Source of the DNA: Rhizobium sp. WYJ-E13
Lineage (GTDB): Bacteria; Pseudomonadota; Alphaproteobacteria; Rhizobiales; Rhizobiaceae
Direction: 5' to 3'
DNA length: 64,000 nt
NCBI RefSeq assembly: GCF_018987265.1
Contig: NZ_CP076853.1
Location: forward strand, 2,170,001-2,234,000
The notes beneath the pieces were generated by a model. The model was not told the origin of the DNA. It did not search any database and saw only the letters and a list, made by a program, of their open reading frames with translations. Position numbers and translations under genes: made by a program. Of this stretch, positions 25,131 through 33,800 are shown piece after piece (position 1 is the stretch's first letter; each line of letters opens with the position of its first letter).

Positions 25131-25472
25131 ATGCGCGCTTATCTTGCATTGACATTGATCGCCACCGGGTTGCTCACCGGCTGTGTTCCGACCGAGAAAC
25201 AATATGATGCAGCTGTCAGGGTGGTGCGAGGCAGCGAGAGTCAGAGAAACGGGCTTTTGGACGAGTGCATCAGGCAGGTCGGCTTTTCCGACAAGAAGGC
25301 CCGCCATAACGCCGCTGTCGCGCTGAATGTGGCAGACAAGGACGCTCCGAAGGCTTTCTGCAGCCGATACACAAATGCGATCGTTTCCGGCGACATAACC
25401 TATCAGGATACGCTCGACATGAAAAATCACCGCTACACCCCAAAGCTGATCAAGATCTTCCGGGGCGGTTGA
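25131..25472 (+). CDS. Small lipoprotein (copy 1 of tandem pair)
   Basis: A 113-residue protein with a lipoprotein signal: LIATGLLTGC ends in the lipobox Cys at about residue 18. The mature part has Cys residues at DECIRQVG and FCSRY that may form a disulfide. The next gene is a clear paralogue. An identical leader (TTGAGGAATAATC) precedes both start codons. Function unknown. Confidence 0.8.
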   Translation: MRAYLALTLIATGLLTGCVPTEKQYDAAVRVVRGSESQRNGLLDECIRQVGFSDKKARHNAAVALNVADKDAPKAFCSRYTNAIVSGDITYQDTLDMKNHRYTPKLIKIFRGG

Positions 25473-25490
25473 GGTGGACGACGCTCGCCT

Positions 25491-25545
25491 AGAGCCTTTC
25501 CTGGTCAGATATAAGCATTCTGTTGGCTCAAACGGAGTCGAATGG
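25491..25545. repeat. Possible degenerate rhizobial intergenic repeat
   Basis: The stretch TAGAGCCTTTCCTGG followed by ATTCTGTTGGCTCAAAC resembles a common rhizobial intergenic repeat that I know from memory. GAGCC and GGCTC near its ends form a weak dyad. It lies between the two lipoprotein copies. Confidence 0.35.
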
Positions 25546-25649
25546 TCGACCGGCCGGCGCGCGTCGTAGCCCAGATCTACGGCCAAGCCGGCCGCTCGAT
25601 GAGGCGACCCGTTTCAGCCAACGCGCTATACTATAATTGAGGAATAATC

Positions 25650-25991
25650 ATGCGCGCATACCTTGCAATGACACTGATTACTACAGGAATTCTCGCCGGC
25701 TGCGCTCCGACCGAACAGCAATATGATACAACGGTTACAATGCTGCAGGGCAGCCCGCGGGCACGAACCGAAGTTCTGAACATGTGCATCAAGCGCATGA
25801 GTGCGACCGACGCCGCCTGGCACCGCAACGCCGCCATCGTCATGAACGTATCGGAGAAGGACGCCCCGCGCGTTGCCTGCAGCCGGTATCTGAAGGCCCT
25901 CGTCTCCGGTCGCGCCACCTATCAGGACACGCTCGACCTCAGCAATCGTCGCTATACTCCGAAGCTCGTCAAGATCTTCCAAGGGCGTTAA
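25650..25991 (+). CDS. Small lipoprotein (copy 2 of tandem pair)
   Basis: A 113-residue paralogue of the preceding lipoprotein. The lipobox is LITTGILAGC. The shared pattern includes PTE-QYD after the Cys, NVxxKDAP, ACSRYLKALVSG and the end RYTPKLVKIF. The coding parts have diverged considerably while the leader sequence is unchanged, so the duplication is old or the leader is under selection. Confidence 0.8.
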   Translation: MRAYLAMTLITTGILAGCAPTEQQYDTTVTMLQGSPRARTEVLNMCIKRMSATDAAWHRNAAIVMNVSEKDAPRVACSRYLKALVSGRATYQDTLDLSNRRYTPKLVKIFQGR

Positions 25992-26120
25992 GTCGCCTGA
26001 CCGGTCATCCGTCGCAACTGCCGTTCACGCTCGCTGGCCTAACCGGCCCCGCGAGCGTGATTTGGCGTATCGGCCCGCAAGTTCCGCCGATATCGGTGAA
26101 ACGGCTCCCAGCGGCAGTGC

Positions 26121-27464
26121 TCAACCGGCCCATGACATGGCAGTCCTCGCCCAGATGCCGCGCTGCGCCTCCGGGACGTGATCTATGGCGTTGAGCCTCA
26201 TCGTTATGGAGCAAGCCTCTCCATCGCTGAGTTCGGCAAGTCTCGTCAGCTTATTCAACTCGTCCACGGTCACGCCCAGGCGCTGCGTGATCATTTGCGC
26301 GATGTCCTGCGCGGTGAAGGTAACGGTCGCAGGCTGACGCGCCTTCCCATCCTCATAGGCCAGGCGCTTGGCCTCCAGATATTGCCAGTAGCTCTCTTTC
26401 ACCTGCGGAATGGCCTGCGCGCCCTGCGACACCCGCATGGCCACCAAATCCTTGCAGCCCTGCGGATAGTAACGGGCAACAGCCTCATTGAGCTCGCCCA
26501 TCTTCTTCAAGACATCGATCGCAATTGCATCGCTTGCTCGCGACAGTGCAGGACTGCCGTATTTCGCCACCATCTCGGCCGCCTGTACACGCGGATCGAT
26601 CTTTCCTCCCGAGGCTTCGGCCTTGGCAAACAGCTGCCGCGTTTCATCTTCGTGATCCATGAAAACCGCGTGAACGAAAGGATTGATGCCGGCGAGAACC
26701 TGCATCTCCTTTTCGAAGGAGCCAACCTTCGTTTCCTGCGCAGCCGAGTCCGGTGCGGGCTTCGCATCTGCGGCAGGCTTTTGCTTCTCCGGGGACGGAC
26801 CGAGCGAGAGCAACGCCCTGCCCCAATCGCCCTGCAGCTCTTTCGGCAAAGCGCGTACGTTATAGAGTTTCTTTGCGATTGAGCACATGTCCTGGTCGCT
26901 CACCCCGGCAGGAGCTTCCATCACCTTGTCTATCTCGCTCCCGGTCATTCCCAGGTACCGCGTCATGATCCGGTACACCTCCTTGCCGGACATCAGGGCA
27001 ACCGGAGCGCGGAATTTCCCATCCTCATAAGCATAGGTTTTCGCTTGCAGATCATCCATCCGACCGTTTCTGACTTCCACAACGGAATACCAGTCAGGCA
27101 TATTGCCGGTGAAGAAATACTCGCAGCCTTCGGGATATTTGGCGGCCACGATATCGGCAAGCGCGGCCGTCTTGTCCATGACCGCAATCACGGCACTGTC
27201 GCCTGCGCGCGCGAGGGCCGGAGTGCCATACCTGTCGATGACCGCCGCAAGGGTTTTCTTCTGTTCAGCCCATTTCTGACGGCTCGTCTCCGCGTAGACT
27301 TTCAGTACGATATCCCTGTGATCCCGATAAATGGCCTGCAGATAAGGATTTATCCGCCCGGTCAACCGGATCACCATATCCACGGGATCTTCCTCGGCAT
27401 CCTGAGCGAATGCGCCCGATGCGAGGAACACGACAGCAATCAACAGCGACAATAATCTCTTCAT
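26121..27464 (-). CDS. Secreted protein with two homologous domains, unknown function
   Basis: A 447-residue protein with a signal peptide (about 1-20, ending SGAFAQ). Two repeats of about 200 residues are joined by an Ala/Pro/Lys linker near 235-255. Repeat 1 has INPYLQAIYRDHRD, RYGTPALARAGDSAVIAVM and KYPEGCEYF; repeat 2 has INPFVHAVFMDHED, KYGSPALSRASDAIAIDVL and YYPQGCKDL. Both end with AYEDGK and a D-x-C-SI motif. The conserved Cys pair in each half suggests disulfides in the periplasm. No family is recognised. Confidence 0.8.
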   Translation of the reverse strand: MKRLLSLLIAVVFLASGAFAQDAEEDPVDMVIRLTGRINPYLQAIYRDHRDIVLKVYAETSRQKWAEQKKTLAAVIDRYGTPALARAGDSAVIAVMDKTAALADIVAAKYPEGCEYFFTGNMPDWYSVVEVRNGRMDDLQAKTYAYEDGKFRAPVALMSGKEVYRIMTRYLGMTGSEIDKVMEAPAGVSDQDMCSIAKKLYNVRALPKELQGDWGRALLSLGPSPEKQKPAADAKPAPDSAAQETKVGSFEKEMQVLAGINPFVHAVFMDHEDETRQLFAKAEASGGKIDPRVQAAEMVAKYGSPALSRASDAIAIDVLKKMGELNEAVARYYPQGCKDLVAMRVSQGAQAIPQVKESYWQYLEAKRLAYEDGKARQPATVTFTAQDIAQMITQRLGVTVDELNKLTRLAELSDGEACSITMRLNAIDHVPEAQRGIWARTAMSWAG

Positions 27465-27674
27465 GAAACCCCACCCTAAATAGTTGCAATTCTTTTACGT
27501 CTGAAATTCCGGACCGTCCATGGCCCACTCGGAAAATGGTAAAAATATCCGGGGGATGCGCGCGATGCCTCGGCGGCGGCGCCTTGCACATCCCGCAGCG
27601 TCAGCCACCCATAGATGATATCGAACGGCAGATTCCAGCCGCCCGTTCGGGCACCCACAAGGACGGCCCACCAC

Positions 27675-27869
27675 TCAGCTATCCAGCTTCAGCGCCAGCT
27701 GCTGCCCGCCGAACACCTTCAGCACATGTTTGTTGATCGGCCGCATCGCCTCGATGCGGCGCTGTTCTTCCCGCCTGCGCGCTTCGTGGCGCTCGCGGTC
27801 TGCGCGCAGCTGCGCGGCGAAGGCCATGGCCTTGTCTGCTGCTCCTGAATAACTCGGGCTTGCTGCCAT
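27675..27869 (-). CDS. Small helical protein under an apparent LexA box
   Basis: A 64-residue protein (MAASPSYSGAADKAMAFAAQ) with a strongly charged central helix, LRADRERHEARRREEQRRIE. The ATG at 27869 has GGAG seven bases upstream; the frame is open to 28088 but the extra sequence is unlike protein. A promoter with a LexA-type GTTC-N7-GTTC site overlaps its -10 region, so it may be induced by DNA damage. Function unknown. Confidence 0.65.
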   Translation of the reverse strand: MAASPSYSGAADKAMAFAAQLRADRERHEARRREEQRRIEAMRPINKHVLKVFGGQQLALKLDS

Positions 27870-27907
27870 CGAACTCTCCATCAGAACATAGATGAGAACG
27901 TTTATTT

Positions 27908-27941
27908 GTTCCCATTTTGTTCTCATTTCCAGAGAAGTCAA
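27908..27941 (-). promoter_or_regulatory. Promoter with alphaproteobacterial LexA-type box
   Basis: On the minus strand TTGACT (27936-27941) and CAAAAT (27914-27919) form a -35/-10 pair with a 16-base spacer. The direct repeat GTTC-N7-GTTC (plus strand 27908-27922; GAAC-N7-GAAC on the transcribed strand) overlaps the -10. This is the established LexA motif of alphaproteobacteria. The start codon lies about 40 bases downstream of the box. Confidence 0.6.
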
Positions 27942-28039
27942 GAGCATCGTTTCAGGGCAATAACAAGGGTGGCTTTCCGGCGCAGGACAAGCAGCACCGG
28001 CAGAAAGGAGGGAAAGCGCCAAGTCTTTGACGCATAAAA

Positions 28040-28117
28040 CTATTCTCTCATCTGGATCCAGACCATAGCGAAAGACATGAGACCGCAAAGGATGGCGATC
28101 AGAAGCAGGCTGTCCAT
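28040..28117 (-). CDS. 25-residue membrane peptide
   Basis: A very short frame, MDSLLLIAILCGLMSFAMVW then IQMRE and TAG. A perfect AGGAGG lies six bases before the ATG. Residues 3-21 form a single hydrophobic helix with a short charged tail, as in known small regulatory membrane peptides. No homologue is recognised by eye. Confidence 0.6.
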   Translation of the reverse strand: MDSLLLIAILCGLMSFAMVWIQMRE

Positions 28118-28209
28118 CAAAATCCTCCTGTTTGTGGCAGAAACGCGGCAGAAGGATTTTGGTTCAGTCGCACCCTGTTTCAGGCGATCTTGGCACCTCT
28201 GTTCTCCAT

Positions 28210-28503
28210 CTACGCCGGCCTGATCACAGTCATGATGACGATATTGCCGGCCTCGTCCCGGGCGCTGTCTGTCGTCGCTATAACTTTGCCGGCAAACTCT
28301 TCCTCGGCCTCGGCGAATGCCTCCCGCACCAGCCGGAGCGTTTCCAGATAGGCGCGGTTGTCTCGCCTGGGCATTGCAAGCAATGCCTTGATCGCTGCGC
28401 TATCGTCGGCCATGACGCTGATTGCACTCCCTTGCTCGATCCTGACATCGAGAATATCAGGATCGTCCTGCGTTGCCTTCCTGTAAAACGGCACGGGGGT
28501 CAA
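28210..28503 (-). CDS. Hypothetical protein
   Basis: A 97-residue acidic protein (MTPVPFYRKATQDDPDILDV) with a helical middle, LVREAFAEAEEEFAGKV. No recognised domain and no signal peptide. It is divergent from dusA, whose coding sequence begins about 195 bases away. Confidence 0.55.
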   Translation of the reverse strand: MTPVPFYRKATQDDPDILDVRIEQGSAISVMADDSAAIKALLAMPRRDNRAYLETLRLVREAFAEAEEEFAGKVIATTDSARDEAGNIVIMTVIRPA

Positions 28504-28697
28504 GTGCGCGAGGCAGCCTCCAGGCCGATGACGGTGCCCTCAAACACCCCATCTCGCTTTATCGCCATGCCTCATGTATAAGCCCTCGTCCCATCGCTAC
28601 TCCTCCGGCGTTTGGCCAACGAGGGCTTGCAGGATCGGGCCTCTGCCACGACATGAGGCCAAGGGACCCACAACCGCACGAAAGAAGACTTGAGATC

Positions 28698-29735
28698 ATG
28701 ACCAGGGCGAAGACGGCTGCAGCAGAGACGAACCAGCGCTATTTCAAGGCGCCGGTCTTTGCCGTTGCGCCGATGATCGACTGGACGGACCGCCACTGCC
28801 GCACGTTCCACCGCCAGATCAGCCGCAACGCCCTGCTCTTTACGGAAATGGTCGTCGCCGACGCGATCATCCATGGCCCGCGCGATCGCCTGCTCTCCTT
28901 CGATGCCGCGGAACACCCTGTCGCCCTGCAGCTCGGCGGTTCCGATCCGGCCAAGCTTGCCGAGGCCGTGCGCATTGCCGAGCCCTATGGCTACGACGAG
29001 ATCAATCTCAATGTCGGCTGCCCGTCGGATCGCGTCCAATCCGGCACGTTCGGCGCCTGCCTCATGCAGACGCCCGAGACGGTTGCAGAATGCATCGCCG
29101 CCATGAAGAAGGTCGCTGATGTCCCGGTCACGGTCAAATGCCGCATCGGCGTCGACGAGCAGGATCCGGAAGTGGCGCTGCCGACCCTGATGACCAGGGT
29201 GATCGATGCCGGCGCCGACGCGATCTGGATCCATGCCCGCAAGGCCTGGCTGAAGGGCCTGTCGCCAAAGGAAAACCGCGAAATCCCGCCGCTCGATTAC
29301 GAGATCGTCTACCGCATGAAGGCCCGCTTCCCCGATATCTTCATCGGCATCAATGGCGGCATCCAGACGCTGGATGAGGCGGAAGCGCATCTTGCCCATG
29401 TCGATGGCGTCATGCTCGGCCGCGCCGCCTATCAGAATGCCGGCATCCTCGCCGACGTCGATCACCGCTTCTATGGCGCCCCCGCCACGGAGCCGGATTG
29501 GAACGAGTTGCGCGACCGCATGATGGCCTATGCCGAGAGCCACATCGCCAATGGCGGCCGCCTGCAGCATATCGCCCGTCATATGGTCGGCCTCTTCACC
29601 GGCCTGCCCGGCGCCCGCCGCTATCGCCAGATCCTGTCGACCGATGCCGCAAAGCCGAATGCCGGCCCGGAAGTGATCGCCGCAGCCTTCGCCGCGGTCG
29701 ATTTCGCAGGCACGGCGGAAGCCGTCAGCGCCTGA
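28698..29735 (+). CDS. dusA: tRNA-dihydrouridine(20/20a) synthase DusA
   Basis: A flavin-dependent tRNA-modifying enzyme of 345 residues. The N terminus FAVAPMIDWTDRHCRTFHRQ and the LNVGCPSDRVQSGTFGACLM segment with the catalytic Cys are diagnostic of DusA; FMN-binding parts include VTVKCRIGVDEQD, IHARKAWLKGLSPKENREIP and INGGIQ. It reduces uridine 20/20a in the tRNA D-loop using NADPH. The ATG at 28698 fits the family; the frame is open far upstream. Confidence 0.96.
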   Translation: MTRAKTAAAETNQRYFKAPVFAVAPMIDWTDRHCRTFHRQISRNALLFTEMVVADAIIHGPRDRLLSFDAAEHPVALQLGGSDPAKLAEAVRIAEPYGYDEINLNVGCPSDRVQSGTFGACLMQTPETVAECIAAMKKVADVPVTVKCRIGVDEQDPEVALPTLMTRVIDAGADAIWIHARKAWLKGLSPKENREIPPLDYEIVYRMKARFPDIFIGINGGIQTLDEAEAHLAHVDGVMLGRAAYQNAGILADVDHRFYGAPATEPDWNELRDRMMAYAESHIANGGRLQHIARHMVGLFTGLPGARRYRQILSTDAAKPNAGPEVIAAAFAAVDFAGTAEAVSA

Positions 29736-30048
29736 GGCCACGCCTGCCGTTTCCTTTGGCGATGGGGCGCTCTTGCCGGCACCTAAGTCGGCGCTTCGGC
29801 GGGTGCTTCCGTCGGTGTCGGCCTCGGGGCAAATGCCCTGGTGGGCGGAAATTCGAAGAATTTCGCATTGCAGCCGCTCAGCGGTGAAGCCGGAACCGGG
29901 GTGAACGTCGCCGCCAGCGTCTCTCGCCTCGAGCTGAGACCGGCGTGCTAGGTCGACAACGCCGCCTTTTGAGGCGGCGCTTTCCACCATTGCGCCAAGT
30001 CGATAGCCGGCCACGATTTCCGCTTCTGCCTGTGGCGCTGGAGATCAG
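29736..30048. other. Intergenic stretch between dusA and outer-membrane factor gene
   Basis: About 310 bases of GC-rich sequence between two convergent genes. A hairpin CGCCGCC-TTTTGA-GGCGGCG at 29960-29979, followed by CTTTCC, could serve as a weak terminator. No coding potential is convincing. Confidence 0.5.
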
Positions 30049-31620
30049 CTACCTGGTTCGAACTCGTGCTTGCGTTCTGGCCCCTGCGAAATCGGAGTGT
30101 CCTTCTTGCGCCACGTAGCCGGCACCCACGGCGACGTACAAATCTGCATAGTCCTTGGCGACCTGCTGCACGGTGGCTGCAAGGCTTTCCTCAGCGTCGG
30201 AAACCGAGCGCTGCGCATCCAGGACATCGAGCAGCGACGAAGCGCCATCCTTGTAGCTGGTGGTCGATAGCGCGAGCGCTTCCTGTGCCGTCTGCACCTG
30301 TCTGCGCCACGGTTCCAGCGTCTGCGTGTCACGGCGAACGGCCGAGATCGCGTTTTCAACTTCTTCGACGCCGTTCAGCACCGCTGCCTTCCACGCCAGA
30401 TATTGGGTCCTGGCATCGGATTTCTCGACCTCGACATTGGCCCGCAATTTTCCGCCATCGAAGATCGGCAGGCTGAGCGTTGGCCCGAAAGACCAGCTCG
30501 TCAGGCCGCCGCCACCGGCGCCGGACGATTTGACCCAGCTCGGAGAAATCGAGCCGGAAAGCGAGATCGACGGATAGAGCTGGGCTTCGGCTGCGCCGAT
30601 ATCGGCCACGGCCGCCGCCAGCTCGCGTTCTGCCTTGCGAATATCGGGACGATTGCGGATAAGATCGGCCGGAATGCCGGCGCGAATGTCGCCGTGGAAA
30701 ACCGGCTGGCCCGCGCTCTTGCGCAGCTCGTCCGTCAGCGAGGCCGCCGGCATTCCGAGCAAGGTTGCAATTTGATGGGCCGACTCGGTGAAGCTCTGTT
30801 CGAGGCCGGGAATGTCGGCCTTCGTCGACTGTACCAAGCCCTCGGCCTGAACGACGTCGAGGCGGGAGGCCGCACCTGCCTTGAGCTGCAGCAGCGTGAG
30901 TTCGTAGGTCTGCTGGCGGGATTTCAAGTTCGCCTGAGAAAGCGCGATGCGCTCCTGGTAGTAGCGGGCGTCGATATAGCTGTCGACCAGGTCCTTCAGA
31001 AAAGTGAGTTTTGCATCGTCGGCCGTCGCATAGGCTGCCCCAAGCGAGGCAATCGCGCTCTCTTTCGAGCGACGGTACTGGCCGAAGAAGTCGAGCAGCC
31101 AGGAAAGGCTGGCATCGCCCCCCGTTGTGTTCGTGGCGCCAACCGTGGTGCGGAGCCGTCCCTTCTCGCCGGATACTGTATGAGATGCGTCGACAGTCAG
31201 GCTCGGCAGGCTCCCTGCACCGGCAATCGTTACGTTGGCGGAAGCCGAGTTGATGCTTTCGAGCGCCTGCAGCACATCAAGGTTCTCGCTGAGGCCGTAA
31301 ACGACCCACCCGTCGAGCTTCGTGTCGCGATAGGCGGTCCACCACTGCTCCGTCACGACATTGCCGTTGCTCTTGTTACTCCCCTCTTCGAATTTCGCTG
31401 GAAGCGGCATCTGCGGGGGAGCGTGATCCGGGCCGCTGACGCAGCCCGCCAGCACAAGCGCGAGAGCAATTCCAGGAAAAGTGCGAAGCGGTTTTCCGTC
31501 CGGAATTGCGTAAAAACAAAAACTTGGAGCGGTTATGCGCTTCCGTGAAAAGCTGAACCGCTCTAGTCCCGATGTGGCGGAACTGAGGGATGATAGTCTT
31601 GTGCAAAGCGACCTACTCAC
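30049..31620 (-). CDS. NodT/OprM-family outer-membrane efflux lipoprotein, 5' end uncertain
   Basis: Outer-membrane factor of RND efflux systems. The lipobox LALVLAGC is followed by VSGPDHAPP; two TolC-like repeats contain long helices (for example ARTQYLAWKAAVLNGVEEVE) and the core ends in YADLYVAVGAGY. The frame reaches a GTG at 31620, but that start gives about 60 residues before the lipobox Cys. The 5' part, about 31463-31566, consists of a palindromic repeat element, which has replaced the normal signal-peptide start. No ATG, and only rare codons such as ATT, lie close to the lipobox. Expression is therefore doubtful. It probably partners the RND pump at 34985. Confidence 0.75.
   Translation of the reverse strand: MSRSLCTRLSSLSSATSGLERFSFSRKRITAPSFCFYAIPDGKPLRTFPGIALALVLAGCVSGPDHAPPQMPLPAKFEEGSNKSNGNVVTEQWWTAYRDTKLDGWVVYGLSENLDVLQALESINSASANVTIAGAGSLPSLTVDASHTVSGEKGRLRTTVGATNTTGGDASLSWLLDFFGQYRRSKESAIASLGAAYATADDAKLTFLKDLVDSYIDARYYQERIALSQANLKSRQQTYELTLLQLKAGAASRLDVVQAEGLVQSTKADIPGLEQSFTESAHQIATLLGMPAASLTDELRKSAGQPVFHGDIRAGIPADLIRNRPDIRKAERELAAAVADIGAAEAQLYPSISLSGSISPSWVKSSGAGGGGLTSWSFGPTLSLPIFDGGKLRANVEVEKSDARTQYLAWKAAVLNGVEEVENAISAVRRDTQTLEPWRRQVQTAQEALALSTTSYKDGASSLLDVLDAQRSVSDAEESLAATVQQVAKDYADLYVAVGAGYVAQEGHSDFAGARTQARVRTR
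31463..31566. repeat. Rhizobial palindromic element overlapping a gene start
   Basis: Two nested hairpins. One has outer arms GCAATTCC and GGAATTGC with inner GGAAAA/TTTTCC; the other has arms GAGCGGTT/AACCGCTC with inner GCTT/AAGC. They are joined by a T-rich linker on the minus strand. The arrangement resembles a repeat found in many rhizobial intergenic regions. Here its end lies inside the reading frame of the efflux lipoprotein, only about 20 bases from the lipobox codon. Confidence 0.75.
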
Positions 31621-31697
31621 TGGCGAGCCTTCCGAACCTGGATCGAGGGTTCAGGCTTAGCGAGGCCAGGGTTAATGGCGGTTAAGAAACTGTAAAG

Positions 31698-32990
31698 TTA
31701 GGTAAAATCCCGACCGAAAGATCTGGGCTGTCTGGGAAGCTCCAGGGTGATCGCCAGGCCACCCGCCTCCGGCAATGACGCATGCACGCGCCCGCCATGG
31801 CGTTCGATGGCCTGCCTGGTGATGGCGAGACCCAGACCGTATCCGCCTCTCGGCACGGCATCCTTCCCGCGTGAAAACGGCTGGAAGATCCGTTCGAGTT
31901 CGTCTCGCCTGACGCCCGGCCCCTGATCCGTAACGCAGATCTTGAGGCGGTCGGCCGTCGCCTCGCAGGACACAGAGATGAACGAATGATCGGCGGTATA
32001 CTTGACCGCGTTGCGGACGACGTTTTCGAGCGCCCTGTAGATGAGCTCGCCCTCGACCTCGGCGCGGAAGACGCCGTCGACCCCCGTGGTGATCGAGACC
32101 TCACGCGCCTGGGCTTCGAAGGCCGCGTCGCCGAGGATTTCGTTCAGGAGTTCGATGACATCGAGGGTCTGCGTCTTCAGCGGCAGGCCGGATCCCACCG
32201 TCAGCCTGGCAAGCGTCAGAACCTCTCCCACCAACGTATCGAGCCGTTCGACCTCCCTGTCCATACGATCCAGCATGGCGCCGAGCCTGGCCGGGCTCTG
32301 CCGGAGGACGCCGACTGCGGCCTGCAGGCGGGACAAGGGCGAACGCAGCTCATGGGAAACGTCATGGAACAGTCTCTGCTGCGCATCCTGAAGCTCTTGC
32401 AGCCGTGCGGCGGTGGAATCGAAATCATGCGCCAGCGCGGTGACCTCGTCCCTTCGTCCCGCCATCTGGTCTCCGATGCGGAAGTCGAAACGGCCGTGGG
32501 CAAGCGCACTCAGGCCGTCGCGAAGGTGGACGACCGGACGAATGAGGTATCTGGCGAGTGCTGCCGCGGCGACGGTGCTCGAAACGAAGATCGCAAGCCA
32601 AGGCACCAGCAGAGCCAGGTTATCCATGATGTTGAGAAGGAAGCTGGCTTCCGGCGCCACGGAGATCCGGTAGCAAGTTGCGTCCTTGAGGACGGTTCTC
32701 ATCTCCGCCGTGCCTTCGCCTGTGCACGCACTCGGGTCCGCCATCTTCGAAAGCGTCAGCCCAAGCGGCGTCGTCACCTCACTTGTGCGGATGAAGCGCT
32801 GGGCGGCCTCCTCCCCGTCCCTTGCGAGCACGTTCGCCGTCAGCGCCAGGATGATCGCCCGCTCCTGGTACTCCCGATCGCGGCCGGGAGGCGGAATCTG
32901 AAAGAGGTTGACGATAAGAATGACGGCCCCGACGCCCACCACAAAGGTCAGCCAGATGATCGCGAAGAACTTCCAGAAAAGCCGGGGCAT
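31698..32990 (-). CDS. Sensor histidine kinase (CpxA/EnvZ-like)
   Basis: A 430-residue membrane kinase. Transmembrane helices lie at about 7-28 and 120-142 with a periplasmic sensor loop between them. A HAMP domain follows (RPVVHLRDGLSALAHGRFDF). The HisKA phospho-acceptor is in HDVSHELRSPLSRLQ. The ATPase boxes are N (LENVVRNAVKYT), G1 (DQGPGV), and G2 (GGYGLGLAI). It starts two bases after the response-regulator gene. The two-component system is next to, and probably controls, the divergent RND efflux operon. Confidence 0.94.
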   Translation of the reverse strand: MPRLFWKFFAIIWLTFVVGVGAVILIVNLFQIPPPGRDREYQERAIILALTANVLARDGEEAAQRFIRTSEVTTPLGLTLSKMADPSACTGEGTAEMRTVLKDATCYRISVAPEASFLLNIMDNLALLVPWLAIFVSSTVAAAALARYLIRPVVHLRDGLSALAHGRFDFRIGDQMAGRRDEVTALAHDFDSTAARLQELQDAQQRLFHDVSHELRSPLSRLQAAVGVLRQSPARLGAMLDRMDREVERLDTLVGEVLTLARLTVGSGLPLKTQTLDVIELLNEILGDAAFEAQAREVSITTGVDGVFRAEVEGELIYRALENVVRNAVKYTADHSFISVSCEATADRLKICVTDQGPGVRRDELERIFQPFSRGKDAVPRGGYGLGLAITRQAIERHGGRVHASLPEAGGLAITLELPRQPRSFGRDFT

Positions 32991-32992
32991 GG

Positions 32993-33679
32993 TCAGTCCA
33001 CGAGAAGTTGATAGCCCTGGCCGCGAACGGACTGGATCCAGGATTGCCCGTCCTCCCTCAATCCGAGCTTCTGGCGAACGCTACTGATATGGACGTCGAT
33101 CCGGCGATCGAACGGCGTGAGCGGCTTGCCGAAGGCCCGCTTCGAAATATCCTGCTTCGACACCAGCTGGCCGGCGCTGCGGGCGAGAACTTCCAACAGG
33201 CTGAACTCGGTGCCGGTCAGCTCCAAAGTCGCACCGCGCCATTCGGCGCTTCTGCTGCCGGAATGGATCACGAGCTGCCCTGCCCTTACGGTGTCGGCCG
33301 ACACCTCTGTTGCCCGCTGACCCGCGCGTCGCAGAATGGCGCGCAGCCTCGCCGCAAGCTCGCCCGGCGAGCAGGGCTTCGGCACATAGTCGTCGGCGCC
33401 GAGATTGAGACCGGATATCCGATCGACATCATCACCTCTTGCCGTCAGCATCAGGACGGGGACCTGGCTCAGCTTCCTGACCCTCTGCAGGACTTCGATC
33501 CCGTTCATGCGGGGCATCATGATGTCGAGCACGATGATGTCGACCGTATTGCCGGCAGCGGCAGCAATGGCGGCGCGGCCGTCCGTGTCCGTTACGACGT
33601 CATATCCTTCCTCGACCAGATATTCCTGCAGAAGCGTCGTCAGCTCGGCATCGTCATCGATGAGGAGAACCTTGTTCAT
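32993..33679 (-). CDS. OmpR/CpxR-family response regulator
   Basis: A 228-residue regulator. The receiver domain starts MNKVLLIDDDAELTTLL and has the phospho-acceptor Asp in IIVLDIMMPRMNG and the conserved Lys in YVPKPCSPGEL. The C-terminal winged helix includes LTGTEFSLLEVLARSAGQLV and ends IQSVRGQGYQLLVD. The ATG at 33679 has GGAAA upstream; longer starts up to 33757 are unlikely. Partner of the kinase just downstream. The divergent promoter towards the adaptor gene is probably its target. Confidence 0.94.
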   Translation of the reverse strand: MNKVLLIDDDAELTTLLQEYLVEEGYDVVTDTDGRAAIAAAAGNTVDIIVLDIMMPRMNGIEVLQRVRKLSQVPVLMLTARGDDVDRISGLNLGADDYVPKPCSPGELAARLRAILRRAGQRATEVSADTVRAGQLVIHSGSRSAEWRGATLELTGTEFSLLEVLARSAGQLVSKQDISKRAFGKPLTPFDRRIDVHISSVRQKLGLREDGQSWIQSVRGQGYQLLVD

Positions 33680-33800
33680 TCGCGTTTCCATTATCAATTT
33701 CGACAAGCCATACAGCACGAATACCGTCGTGCGGCCAGGTTTTACCCAACTTAACACGAACTTGACCGCACTTAACGTTCGCCCCGTTACTTATCCTGCC

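Noticed and set aside
28572..30014. 480-codon minus-strand frame opposite dusA
   Set aside because: Entirely antisense to a gene with unmistakable DusA motifs.
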